Assembly: GCA_021234155.1 (NCBI GenBank)
Contig: JAJEKV010000160.1
Location: 723,196-787,195, forward strand
DNA: 64,000 nt
From: Isoetes taiwanensis
Taxonomy: Eukaryota; Streptophyta; Lycopodiopsida; Isoetales; Isoetaceae
Direction of reading: 5' to 3'
In this document: one piece after another, positions 35,389 to 44,430 of the stretch
Numbering within the stretch: the stretch's first letter is position 1
How the letters are laid out: each line of letters opens with the position of its first letter
The notes under the pieces: model-generated
What the model was told of the DNA's origin: nothing
What the model saw: the letters and a program-made list of their open reading frames with translations, nothing else
The model's database searches: none
Program-made: the position numbers and the translations under genes

Positions 35389-37514
35389 TGATAGCCGTAA
35401 TTGATCATAAACGGCGACATTTGGGATGATTCCTGCTTGGTGCTATTGTATGCAAACTCCACCAAGTGAATGAATTCTTCCCACATACCTTGCTTATTCC
35501 AGACATAGTTTCGTAGCATGTCCTCTAAAATCCTGTTGGTCCGCTCCGTTTGGCCATCCGTCTGAGGATGATATGCCGTGCTCATGGATAGCTTCGTCTG
35601 AATCGTCGTAAAGAGGTCTTGCCAGAAGGCACTCATGAACTTCGGATCCCTGTCGGAGATAATCTCCCTTGGCATGCCATGAAGCCTGAAGATCTCTTTG
35701 GTGAAGAGCTTCGCTATATCCATAGCCGTATCTGTGGTCCTGCAAGGCACAAAATGTGCCATTTTCGACAACTTGTCGACTACTACCATCAAAGCATCTT
35801 TCCCTCTTACGGTCCTTGGGAGTCCTGTGATGAAATCCATGCTAATCACCTCCCACTTAGCGTTTGGCACCGCTAATGGCTCTAATGCTCCTGGAATTCG
35901 AAGCTGCTCTGCCTTCGTCTGCTGACATAACTGGCATTCTCTGATGTAGCGAGCTACTTGCTTCTTCATTCCTGGCCAATAATAGCTGCTGCGCACTTTG
36001 AAATATATTTTCATGAATCCCGCATGGCCAGCTATTGGGCTGTTGTGCGTGTCATGGAGGATCAATTTCCTTACACCTGCTGATTCGGGTACGCACAACT
36101 TGTTCTTATGGTATAACAGGTTGCCTTCCTTCCTATAATGCTTAAAGGCTTCCCGCTCCTTATTTGTTCTAGCCTCCCTAGAGAGGCTTGCCCATACTTC
36201 CTTGAAATCCACATCCGTTGGCAAGGATTCTTCAATCTTCTTACCAAAGTCGCTGGAGAGCGTCGAAATTGCATTGCAATGCACTCTAGTTGTCAGGGGA
36301 TGCCTTGAAAGCGCATCCGCTACCACATTGAGCTTCCCTGGCTTGTAGACTATATCAAAGTCATACTCTTCAAGGAACTCCATCCATCTTCTCTGCCTCA
36401 GGTTGAGGTGTGGTTGCGTGAATACATACTGGAGGCTCTGATGGTCTGTATCCAACTGGAACTTCCTTCCCAAAAGATAGTGCCTCCAAATTCTTAATGC
36501 CCTGACAACCGCAAGCAATTCCTGATCGTGGGTGGGGTAGCGCGTTTCGGCGTCGTTCATCTTCCTGGAATCATACGCTACCACACGCTCTTCTTGCATG
36601 AGCACTGCACCTGTAGCTATCTTACTCGCGTCTGTCGCTACAAGCTTGTCTTTCTCTGGGTCCGGCAGGGTTAAGACTGGGGCGGTTGTTAAAGCTTCCT
36701 TCAACAATTCAAACCCTGCTTGGGCTTTCTTGTGCCAATGCTCTGCCCAATCTTTCACTTTCTCCGCCCTCGTCAAGTCTGTTAACGGGGCCGCTATCTT
36801 AGCGAAGTTCTTCACGAACTTCCTGTAGTACCCTGCTAAGCCGAGAAAACTTCTGACTTCATGCACATTTTTCGGCGCCGGCCACTGAATGACGGCTTCA
36901 ATCTTGGCAGGATCCGTCGAGATTCCTTCTGCTGAGATCACATGACCAAGGTATTCCACCTTCTCTGTTGCGAAGTGACACTTCGACAACTTGGCGTACA
37001 ACTGGTGCCTCTTCAACTTCTCTAGCACTCTCCTTAAGTGTTGTACGTGCTCTTCAAGGGATCTGCTATACACCAAAATGTCATCAAAGAATACAATCAC
37101 AAAGGTGTCTAAAAACTCCCTGAAGATGTCGTTCATGAGCCTCATGAACGTCGCGGGGGCATTCGATAAGCCGAAAGGCATTACCGTGAACTCATAATGC
37201 CCATACCGCGTTCTGAAGGCGGTCTTATGGATATCTTCTTCCTTTATCCTGATCTGATGATAACCTGACCTTAAGTCGATTTTGGAGAAGATCTTTGCAC
37301 CTTGGAGTTGATCCATCAAGTGATCTGATCTGGGAAGCGCATACTTGTTCTTAATGGTGTGCTTGTTCAACTGCCTATAGTCTATGCACATCCTTAAACT
37401 GCCATCGTTCTTCTTTACAAAGAGAATGGGCGCTCCAAATGGCGAGACACTAGGTCTAATGAAGCCTAGGTCGAGCAACTCCTGCAATTGCTTCTTCAGA
37501 CTCCAACTCCTCAA
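35331..37514 (-). CDS. Pol: reverse transcriptase, RNase H, integrase
   Basis: A 727-residue open frame, the best preserved part of the element. [12 protein letters not shown] (26-35), catalytic Asp in [10 protein letters not shown] (D80) and FFDDILVYS (142-150). RNase H: VATDAS (D295), HDQELLAV (329-336), DTDHQS (D356). Integrase: an HHCC zinc domain (H497 region, CQLC 527-530), then the DDE core with ISMDFITG (D560), IISDRDPKF (D621) and [14 protein letters not shown] (E657). The upstream end begins inside the RT entry region (the frame is broken before QELLDLGFI), so the true N-terminus lies in the decayed protease region. It copies the RNA genome and inserts the DNA. Confidence 0.95.
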   Translation of the reverse strand: MRSWSLKKQLQELLDLGFIRPSVSPFGAPILFVKKNDGSLRMCIDYRQLNKHTIKNKYALPRSDHLMDQLQGAKIFSKIDLRSGYHQIRIKEEDIHKTAFRTRYGHYEFTVMPFGLSNAPATFMRLMNDIFREFLDTFVIVFFDDILVYSRSLEEHVQHLRRVLEKLKRHQLYAKLSKCHFATEKVEYLGHVISAEGISTDPAKIEAVIQWPAPKNVHEVRSFLGLAGYYRKFVKNFAKIAAPLTDLTRAEKVKDWAEHWHKKAQAGFELLKEALTTAPVLTLPDPEKDKLVATDASKIATGAVLMQEERVVAYDSRKMNDAETRYPTHDQELLAVVRALRIWRHYLLGRKFQLDTDHQSLQYVFTQPHLNLRQRRWMEFLEEYDFDIVYKPGKLNVVADALSRHPLTTRVHCNAISTLSSDFGKKIEESLPTDVDFKEVWASLSREARTNKEREAFKHYRKEGNLLYHKNKLCVPESAGVRKLILHDTHNSPIAGHAGFMKIYFKVRSSYYWPGMKKQVARYIRECQLCQQTKAEQLRIPGALEPLAVPNAKWEVISMDFITGLPRTVRGKDALMVVVDKLSKMAHFVPCRTTDTAMDIAKLFTKEIFRLHGMPREIISDRDPKFMSAFWQDLFTTIQTKLSMSTAYHPQTDGQTERTNRILEDMLRNYVWNKQGMWEEFIHLVEFAYNSTKQESSQMSPFMINYGYQCLTPDTWHNPVSKVEVSQ

Positions 37515-37519
37515 CTCTG

Positions 37520-38523
37520 CGTCGTCATTACGTATGGAGCCTTGCTTGTCGGCTTTGCTCCCGGTTCGAAAGTGCTATCTCACACTCGACTCCCCTACAA
37601 GGAGGAAGGCTGCTTGATCTCATCCGGAAAGAGATCATGGAATTCCGGTGATCAACCGAAGCTATTTGCCCGGCAACTTGGCGAGCACCCATCTTCTTTG
37701 CTTTCCCTCGATTCGGCTCATCAATTTCAAGCTTGAAGATGTATGCCACCTGCCGCGCCCTTGATGCACTTGAAGCAGCCGCTTAGAAGACATGCAGCGC
37801 ATGATGGGAACAACTTCTTTACCGTGATCTCGATGATCTTGCCGTCGGGTGTTGGGAAGGTCACCTTCCGCTTTCCCAATCGTCGATAATGGCCCCCTGC
37901 TGGTCCAAGGTACTCCATTCCTATGATCAGGTCGACTTGCCAATGCCCATTACTTCGCCCCATCGGATCTTAATCACGGCAAGTCGATGTCGGTTAATTC
38001 TCTTGCTCGCCGTGCGCTGCATCGCACCACTTGCTAAGACAACAGGCCTTGGCTTTGACTTTAGTGGTTTCAACTTCAACATTTGAACCATTACGGGGAT
38101 GCAAAGTTATGGCTACTTCGAGTCTATCAAGACTATGAAGGACTTGGCCTTGGCCTTCCCTCTTGTGGAAATTACTTTATATCGGCTCTCGCTTGCTCGT
38201 ATCTATTGCGGCAAAGATATGACACTCACCCTCAATGTAGTCGCGGGCTTCCCCCGGCCGCCGTCGTCGGGGAGAGTGTCCCAATCTCCCAACTCAGCTT
38301 AGCGCGGCTGAGCACTCATGACGTAAGGGGCAGTTCACGTCCTATGGCCTGGTTGGAAGCACACAAGCAGAGCTGCTTTTTCTATGCCTCTGTCTCTTTT
38401 CCTTGGGCATAAGCCGCAAAAGGATCGCCTTTGCTTTGGAGTAGTTTGACCCCTCTCGCTTGTCCTTGAAGGACACACGCTTCTTCTCCCCTTTGTTTCC
38501 CACGTTTGCCACCATATGGGGCT
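37520..38523 (-). pseudogene. Protease and PR-RT linker, frame-shifted
   Basis: Fragments on the minus strand include FIVLIDS (about 38130), probably the start of the aspartic protease active site, followed by MVQMLKLKP in shifted form. Then come WQVDLIIGMEYLGPAGG and RKVTFPTPDGK (about 37935-37840), matching the DVIIGMDWL...F..P.G strand typical after the Ty3 protease. Several frames are needed to read it. The expected DSG motif is interrupted, so this copy lacks an intact protease unless the breaks are sequencing artefacts. Confidence 0.6.
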
Positions 38524-39389
38524 CTATTTTGGACACGAATTTGCTGCTCTAGGGCTATAGCTTCCTGTCGCCTTGCCTTTGTCCTGGAAATGCTGCTGCC
38601 TCTGCCCGCTATTCTGAGGTCCCGTTCCTTGCAAGCTTATAGCCTTGGACTCTGCTTCTGATACTATCTTAGGGTTTATTGCCCTCACAAGCTTGCGGAT
38701 CTCCTCATTCAGCCCCTCAATATAGCTTTCTACTGCATGCTTCTCACCCAATTTTGGCACATCCGGCCTCAGCCTCATGAATTCCTCGTATACTTACGGA
38801 CAAATTTGTTTGCCTTCGCAACTTTGTAGAACTGCTGCATCATACTAGACTTATGTTCCCTCGGGAAGTAATGGCGCTTGAAGGCTTTAGCAAACTTTCT
38901 GAACTTACAAGCATCCCTGCTTAAGCCATGTGCCTTTGCATAACCCTTCCACCAAATCCGAGCGGCTCCTTTCAAGTTCATTTGTTGCCACTCTTCCTTT
39001 GTCTTTATCCTTCATGCCATAAGCATTATTGCCGTACTCACTCATTTCGATCCAGCCATGCCTGCGCTTCTAATCATTTTGTTCTCCCAGAAGCTGTTCG
39101 ATTCAGGGCCTTCCATACATTGCCCAACGGAATCTACCTTCTTCTACGGTAGTCGGAGGCCCTGGTGTCCCTTTGTCATCCATCTGGGGTGTTCCTCCCG
39201 CCTTCCCTCTTCGGTGTTCCTTTGCCTTGCTTGCGCCTGTTCGGTCCACGGGCCTGATCTTCTTCTTCCTGAGCCGGAGGTCGACTCACGAGCTTGAGTG
39301 AGGGAGTCCGAGCTGGGGGATCTTCTTCTCTTGCTCCTCTTCTTGTCCCTTCCCCGTTTTCCGAGCTGATGCTTGTGGCAATTGAGCAT
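38524..39389 (-). pseudogene. Gag (capsid) region, frame-shifted
   Basis: Basic N-terminal stretch with KRGRDKKRSKRRRS (about 39365-39325), then EEWQQMNLKGAARIWWKGY (about 38995-38940), FRKFAKAFKRHYFP, FYKVAKANKFVRKY, and in another frame VESYIEGLNEEIRKLVR (38735-38690). This is the retrotransposon gag fold (LxGxAxxWW...F...F...Y.FxxGL...). A zinc knuckle is not clear. It would form the virus-like particle. Frame breaks at about 38780 and 39140. Confidence 0.75.
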
Positions 39390-39746
39390 TGCCCACCGAA
39401 CCCGCCTCCCCGCTTGTCGCGGCTATGAGCCTTTATCGCTCAAGGTCCGGTCCTCAATGGGATATCTCCTCCTCCGGGGTCATGGGTTCCATATCTTCAA
39501 ATAGGTTCCTTGCCGGGGTGGTGGTCAAGGGGTCCGTTCTTCCCTAAAGTCTTGGCGTTGTCGTTCCCCTGAGCCTATGCCTCTAACTGCATACACAAGT
39601 AATTCATAGCTATATGGTTAGTTTTCCTTGTTCTCTTGCATTGTTTATGTTTGTTGGTATAGTTGTGGGTTTAAAGTGCAACAGAGATTATATTCATATA
39701 TTATATAATATTTTAGTACAAAAAGTCTCCAGGATCAAGAGTCTAA

Positions 39747-41255
39747 CTAGTCTTGGAATCGCCGGTAAGACGGGTTGTCCTCAAGGAACTTCTTAACTTG
39801 GGCGTTCCTCTTGAATGACCCAAGTTCCTCAAGACGCTTTTGCCGACGAAGCCGCATACGCAAGGCTCTCGCCAAGTCCTCCACTCTGCGGTCGGATGTG
39901 AGGGCCGCGGCCACCGCTAATCTCGCCTGCCGTCGATGAGGTATGGCGAAGTCGAAGAGATCGAGTGCCATTGCCCTCTTGACTAGGACAACATAGTCGA
40001 CATTTGCTGCTATTCGAGCATGCCCGCCGAAGCCTGAAAGTGCAATCAGCATGAACACTTCTTCCCGCCCACAGGGCTGAATTTGCGGTGTACTACCGCT
40101 ATTCTCCCATCTAGCAGCAGTGGCAGGTAGTACCTCAGCGACCTGTCGTTGTGCGTCGCGGATGATTCCCCACTTGTTTGACCCCCTGCTCTATGCCGCC
40201 CTGCATAATGATAAGTCCTCGATCTCCGGTGAGCTCGGTAATCTTCAATTGTGGAGTCGACTCTCACGAGGTCAATTCTGCTCCTCTTGTTGGAGGTGGT
40301 GTTGAGGGACTTCGGCATCGGGGATGCTAGTGCTCTTGCCTCGATCCCCATCCGTTCACGAATGGCGAGGAACTCTTCTTGAGATGGCGGGGTCTCGGTC
40401 TCCATGACTTGCCGCCTTTCTTTGGCCCGGATGTCGGGAAGTCGCTTTCCACGTGTAGGTGTCGGCTACGACTTGGCGGGAAGTCCGAGACTCCGGGATG
40501 ATGAAGTCGTCCATGTCGATTGCCCGGCGGTTGGTGGAGCGATTCGTCCAATGGGAGCTCCCTCTCCCCGCATTAGGAAGGTTCGGATGTCAGTGAGGAG
40601 TAGATACTCCTCCGTTGATGATGATAGGGGCTAGGCTTGTGATGCCTAGCCCAAGTGGGGAGCAACTCGATGTTTCTACCGCCGCGAAGTTGATCAGCTC
40701 TCGCTCCGCTTGGCGCCGTTTCTTCGTCACGAGTCGAGCTCAGGTACCTCCTCGTCGTCCGACTCCTCTTCTTCTTCTCTTTCTTCTTGCTCCTGCTGAT
40801 ACTGCAAAAGCATCTGCTCTTCTGCTTGGGCTGCTATGGGGTCCACCTCCATCGGAGGGATAGAGGTTGCCCCCAATGGGTTTTCGGCGCGGTGGGTTAA
40901 GAACATAGCTAGGGCGATTGTAAGAGAAATACTTGGTTTGTTGGCTACGTCGGGACCATGTAGACCGGCAGCGACCTTTGTGCCTTGTTAGTTAGGTACT
41001 TGGCGATGTTGGGGACATCGCCCAAGGCTGCTTGAAGGGATGGCCGGGGAACGAAATATCCTATGCAAGGGGGAACCTGAACAAGGGAGGGTCCTACCCT
41101 AGCTTGAAACTCTGCTAGCACTTGCCTATATGCTGGGGTTGCATTTAGCGTGGCTTGGATAATTTCTTTCCCAAAGACTTGGAAGATGTCGTCGACATCC
41201 GCCTCGGCAAACATGGGCAGCGGGGCGTACCATCGCTGAAGTCGCTAGTGGCCAT
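39747..41255 (-). pseudogene. ORF B: extra ORF upstream of gag, unrecognised
   Basis: The start candidate is ATGGCCACTAGC at 41255, about 127 bases after a TATAAATA box (41372-41382). In order: AEADVDDIFQVFGKEIIQAT; an acidic block with EEREEEEESDDEEVPEL (about 40790-40745); TKKRRQAERELINF; SQEEFLAIRERMG; and a C-terminal basic helical segment with VEDLARALRMRLRRQKRLEEL and VKKFLEDNPSYRRFQ before the stop at 39747. At least three frame changes are needed. I recognise no domain; it does not look like a histone. Acidic plus basic blocks fit a nuclear protein, which is inference. Its 5' region is similar to that of ORF A. Confidence 0.5.
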
Positions 41256-41371
41256 TGATCTAGCGAAGAAGGGAGTAATGTGACGGATGCGTACGGCGCC
41301 TCGGGGAGCCGGGAAGATCGCCCTAAGCGGTGGAGAGCAAACTTGCAGGGTGCTAAATGAGAAATGGGGGA

Positions 41372-41382
41372 CTTATTTATAG
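41372..41382 (-). promoter_or_regulatory. Internal TATA box, module B
   Basis: CTATAAATAAG on the minus strand. About 127 bases downstream is the ORF B ATG. The leader (CCCCCATTTC, AAGTTTGCTC, GGCGATCTTCC) matches the leader of module A, so both ORFs appear to share a promoter ancestor. Confidence 0.6.
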
Positions 41383-41555
41383 AAAAGGGGGAAACCCTAA
41401 TTTTTGGATGACCTAGAATTTACTGAGATTAGGTGATTCTGATCTATTAAAGGGTGCAATTGCGAGTTTGAAGACTACTTCTAGGGTATGCTAAGAACAA
41501 CTAATGAACCTATTGTAACAACTTGGAGATCATTTGGTGAAGAAAATGGTACGAG

Positions 41556-41622
41556 GTCTCACACGTTGCACCCAGACCGATAATGAAAAGTTCATTTTCT
41601 GTCCTGGCGCGACGTGTGAGAC
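41556..41622. repeat. Hairpin repeat copy 1 (module B)
   Basis: Imperfect palindrome of 67 bp: outer arms GTCTCACACGT / ACGTGTGAGAC, middle CCCAGAC / GTCCTGG, core AATGAAAAGTTCATT. Confidence 0.85.
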
Positions 41623-41754
41623 ATGGGTTCTAAATGGGCTAAACTTAATCAATTTGGATGATCTAAGGCTGAAATTCCACTAAACTCGTCGAGTTAGGCA
41701 GAATTGACCCCTTACTTGGTCGATTTGGAGCTGTTTTGGGCATTTTTGGGCATG

Positions 41755-41823
41755 GTCTCATCGCGTTGCCTTGACCCAAAATGAGAATCTCATTTAAATC
41801 TGTCTCCGGCGACGCAGTGAGAC
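41755..41823. repeat. Hairpin repeat copy 2 (module B)
   Basis: A 69-bp relative of copy 1: outer arms GTCTCATCGCGT / ACGCAGTGAGAC, core AAAATGAGAATCTCATTT. More diverged, but pairing is largely retained. Confidence 0.8.
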
Positions 41824-41887
41824 ATCGTCTCAATTTGCTCAAAAGCTTCCAATTTAACCAAAATAAAGACTAGAATTCTCTAACTTA

Positions 41888-42445
41888 CATTAGAGGTAAT
41901 TTGAGATCTCATTTTGTCCCATTAAGGGATGCTTAAAAAGCCACATCAGCTTTTTAAACTGTCCAATAAGAGAAGAGCTCCAGTGTATTTTATTCCAAAG
42001 ATATGTGGCGCAGTAATTAATGCAGTTTCTAACTAACTTTTTGCGGTGTCATTTTTCTACTATAACTTTTGATCAAAAACTCCGATTCGAACATTATTTG
42101 TGGCAATGGATTCGCCTCCTCAAGATCTTTCTAATGACAATCCATTGTTATATCTTTGGGATGTAAAATATATAAGAAAAGAGCAAAAACCATATTTTTT
42201 AAGGTTAACACATATGGCTTGTATTGAAATACATCATAACCATATATCACTTGAAAGATCTTTTCATTCTTTAGATCTAATGCAACAAAACGTAAAGATT
42301 TTCATGAGTAGATCAAAAGTTATAGGAAAAAAAACGATGGCAATGAAGTTGTTAATCTTTGCATTAATTGCGCTTTGATGTAGAGTACTCATTCTATTGG
42401 AGGATTCTTATGGGGACAAAAGGAGATCTCAAATTACCTCTAATG
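41888..42445. mobile_element. MITE-like insertion inside the LTR element
   Basis: Inverted repeats of about 33 bases begin CATTAGAGGTAATTTGAG (41888) and end with the complement CTCAAATTACCTCTAATG (42445). Both are flanked by ACTTA, a candidate 5-bp target duplication. The interior of about 490 bp is AT-rich, with no convincing coding capacity. It separates the ORF A stop (42528) from the hairpins of module B. Confidence 0.7.
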
Positions 42446-42527
42446 ACTTAATTAAGCTAGATCAGACACATTAATTACACAAAAATTCTTTATATTAACA
42501 AAAATGTTCCTTATTTACAAAAAGGTT

Positions 42528-43775
42528 TCAAGGGCGCTCTCCCTTGATGTGCCTAGCAAGATACATATCTTGCCTCATGAGGGTGACCCTCAAGGCCTTT
42601 GTAATCAGGCGGCCGTGAATCCTCAAAATCTTTGCACTATTTTTTAGCCTGCCGCCTCCCCGCAAGCAACAACATCTCATCTCATCACGCACGCGTATGC
42701 GTGTTGTACTCCCCGCATGACTTAGCGGACCAAGCGTTTAGGCGGTGCCCGGGGGATCAAGAGTCCGTAACTCTTCTGGAAATGTCGGATCTCCTTGAGG
42801 GCTCTGTCCTCCAACTTTTTCCTGTTGGACCGCTTCTTCCCTGGTGCTCTTGGAGGCTTGGGCCTGGGTGGCGGCTTCAAGGTGCTGGCTTTTGTCGGTG
42901 TCCGCCTTCAATCGTTCTCACCCTGTGCTCCTGGTAATAGGCATTGTATGCCTCCCACTTCTCCATGTAAGCGTTATGCTCTCTGATCCTCTTCTGATAG
43001 ACCTTGACCGGGTCTATCACGTACGCCTCCCTTTGTGGTCGCGGGGCTTTAACCCTATCCCACGTCGGAAAAGGTGGGGGCTTCGGCGCCTGCCCGGACT
43101 GGTCTTGTTCCTCTGTCACCTGCTCGGGGACTTCCTTCTCCACGGGCGGGGGTTTTGAAGAACTCGCCCCCTCTGTGTTGGGGACGTAATCCTCGTCCGA
43201 ATCGTCGGTAGAAGGCGGGGTCTCTTCGCCTGATGGTTCGTTGATGACGGGCCCTACCGCTCGCTTCCCGACCTTCACAACTTTTCTCTTGCCTGCTTTG
43301 ATAGCTTTGGCCTTCCTCTTCTTTGGCTCGCTGGCAGTGGTTGGGTCGTCCTCCCGATTCTTCGTCCTCTGCTCCTGGCGTCGCTCTTTGGCTTCATACT
43401 TCTAGCGTGAAGCGGCAAAAAGATCGCTTCTTTCGCGGGGCTAAGAGTCGTGATTCTTTGCTCTTCCCTTCCTTGGTCCTCCCGGGTGGGTCTCGGTCCG
43501 GTGTTGCTCTTCCATTGTTGCCACCTCACGCTCCTCTTGCTCCCTGCTCCTTCCTTCCTCCTGTGCGATCTCCTCGAGGATTTGATGCATGATGTCCGGT
43601 CGGTCGTCCTCTATGATCTCCGTATGGTCGCTCCGATCGATCCTGCATCTTAAGCTCGAAGAAGATTCGCCTTCTCGAAAAGGCGTTCTTGAAGGACCCC
43701 TCGAAAGAGGCGAACATTGGCCGGGGAGGATCCGCTTGCTAGGCTTCCTTGCGTCTGTTTTGTGCGGGCCATCAT
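42528..43775 (-). pseudogene. ORF A: CenH3-like histone H3 gene captured by the retrotransposon
   Basis: Minus strand. Start ATGATG at 43775/43772 gives MARTKQTQGSLASG; the first seven residues match the histone H3 tail, and several plant CenH3 proteins begin MARTK. A long linker follows across frame changes: EIIEDDRPDIMHQILEEIA, then KKRKAKAIKAGKRK (nuclear-localisation-like), acidic STDDSDEDYVP, and DPVKVYQKRIREHNAYMEKW. The C-terminus is a histone fold: ALKEIRHFQKSYGLLIP...KRLVR (42802-42725), a decayed alpha-2 with VACGEAAG..KIVQRF (about 42670-42625), and RVTLMRQDMYLARHIKGERP before TGA at 42528. EIRHFQK, LLIP and RVTLMR.D look like plant CenH3 rather than canonical H3; KGERP parallels the RGERA end of H3. 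Stops and at least three frame changes break this copy. It lies between LTR-bounded sequence and shares a promoter module with ORF B. Confidence 0.85.
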
Positions 43776-43870
43776 TTGATGGTTCGTCGATCGAGCTAAG
43801 CCGGAAGATCGCCTCGGCCGAACACGAGCAAACTTCTAAGGAAGAGCGCGAAAATGGGAGGGGTCTAGGT

Positions 43871-43880
43871 CTATTTATAG
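43871..43880 (-). promoter_or_regulatory. Internal TATA box, module A
   Basis: CTATAAATAG on the minus strand, about 105 bases upstream of the ORF A ATG. It is followed by a leader similar to module B (CCTCCCATTTTC, AAGTTTGCTC, GGCGATCTTCCGGCT). Position and duplication argue for a real core promoter; no transcript evidence is available. Confidence 0.6.
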
Positions 43881-43955
43881 GTGTCAATTTTAGGTCAACT
43901 TTTAAACTACCTTTTTGGGGTGCTTAAAACATCTAAAACACCTAATTAAGCAAAG

Positions 43956-44025
43956 GTCTCACCGCGTATGCCCAGCCCGAAAAATGAAAAAAGTCATTTC
44001 CTGTCTGGCGCTGGACGTGTGAGAC
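43956..44025. repeat. Hairpin repeat copy 3 (module A)
   Basis: A 70-bp palindrome: GTCTCACCGCGT / GACGTGTGAGAC outer arms, GCCCAG / CTGGCG middle, AAATGAAAAAAGTCATTT core. It lies 76 bases upstream of the module A TATA box. Confidence 0.85.
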
Positions 44026-44160
44026 ATGGTGGGACCCACTACTAAATTTTGTAATTGTTTAAACATGTAACATGCTAATTCTATTGATTCTTAGCTCTAA
44101 TTTAGAATTATCAAGCTATTTCTTTGTAATTTACAACTTTTTGGTGTGTTTGTTTTGAAT

Positions 44161-44226
44161 GTTCTCACGCGTTAGCCCGACCGAAAATGAAAATCTCATT
44201 TTACGTCTGGGCTTGACGTGTGAGAC
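44161..44226. repeat. Hairpin repeat copy 4 (module A)
   Basis: A 66-bp palindrome: GTTCTCACGCGT / GACGTGTGAGAC, GCCCGAC / GTCTGGGC, AAAATGAAAATCTCATTTT. It starts 205 bases from copy 3, matching the 199-base spacing of copies 1 and 2. Confidence 0.85.
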
Positions 44227-44417
44227 CACCCTACCTTTTGGATGTTGGCTCACCAATTCTTAATCTTTTTATGTTTTCATTCATTTTAACTGTTACTAGC
44301 TTAGCAAAACTAAAAGAATGAGAAAAGTTTTTCCCATTTTTCGAGGTTTAAGGATCCTATCAAGTTAGTACTACTGGGAACATGGCCAGTGCTTTGCTCT
44401 TGGTCTCCAAGAACATT

Positions 44418-44429
44418 GCTCTGATACCA
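44418..44429 (-). other. Primer-binding site (initiator tRNA-Met type)
   Basis: TGGTATCAGAGC on the minus strand, one base inside the 5' LTR. This is the usual plant LTR-retrotransposon primer site complementary to the 3' end of initiator tRNA-Met. Confidence 0.92.
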
Positions 44430-44430
44430 C

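Noticed and set aside
35494-37197. Many plus- and minus-strand frames overlapping pol
   Set aside because: Shadows of the 727-codon pol frame in other frames; none has independent domain support.
39747-40058. ORF B C-terminus as another histone (H2A, H2B or H4)
   Set aside because: Basic helical composition suggested it, but none of the conserved histone-fold words of H2A, H2B or H4 are visible.
42100-42378. 92-codon plus-strand frame near ORF A
   Set aside because: It lies within the MITE-like insertion, on the strand opposite to the element, with no domain.
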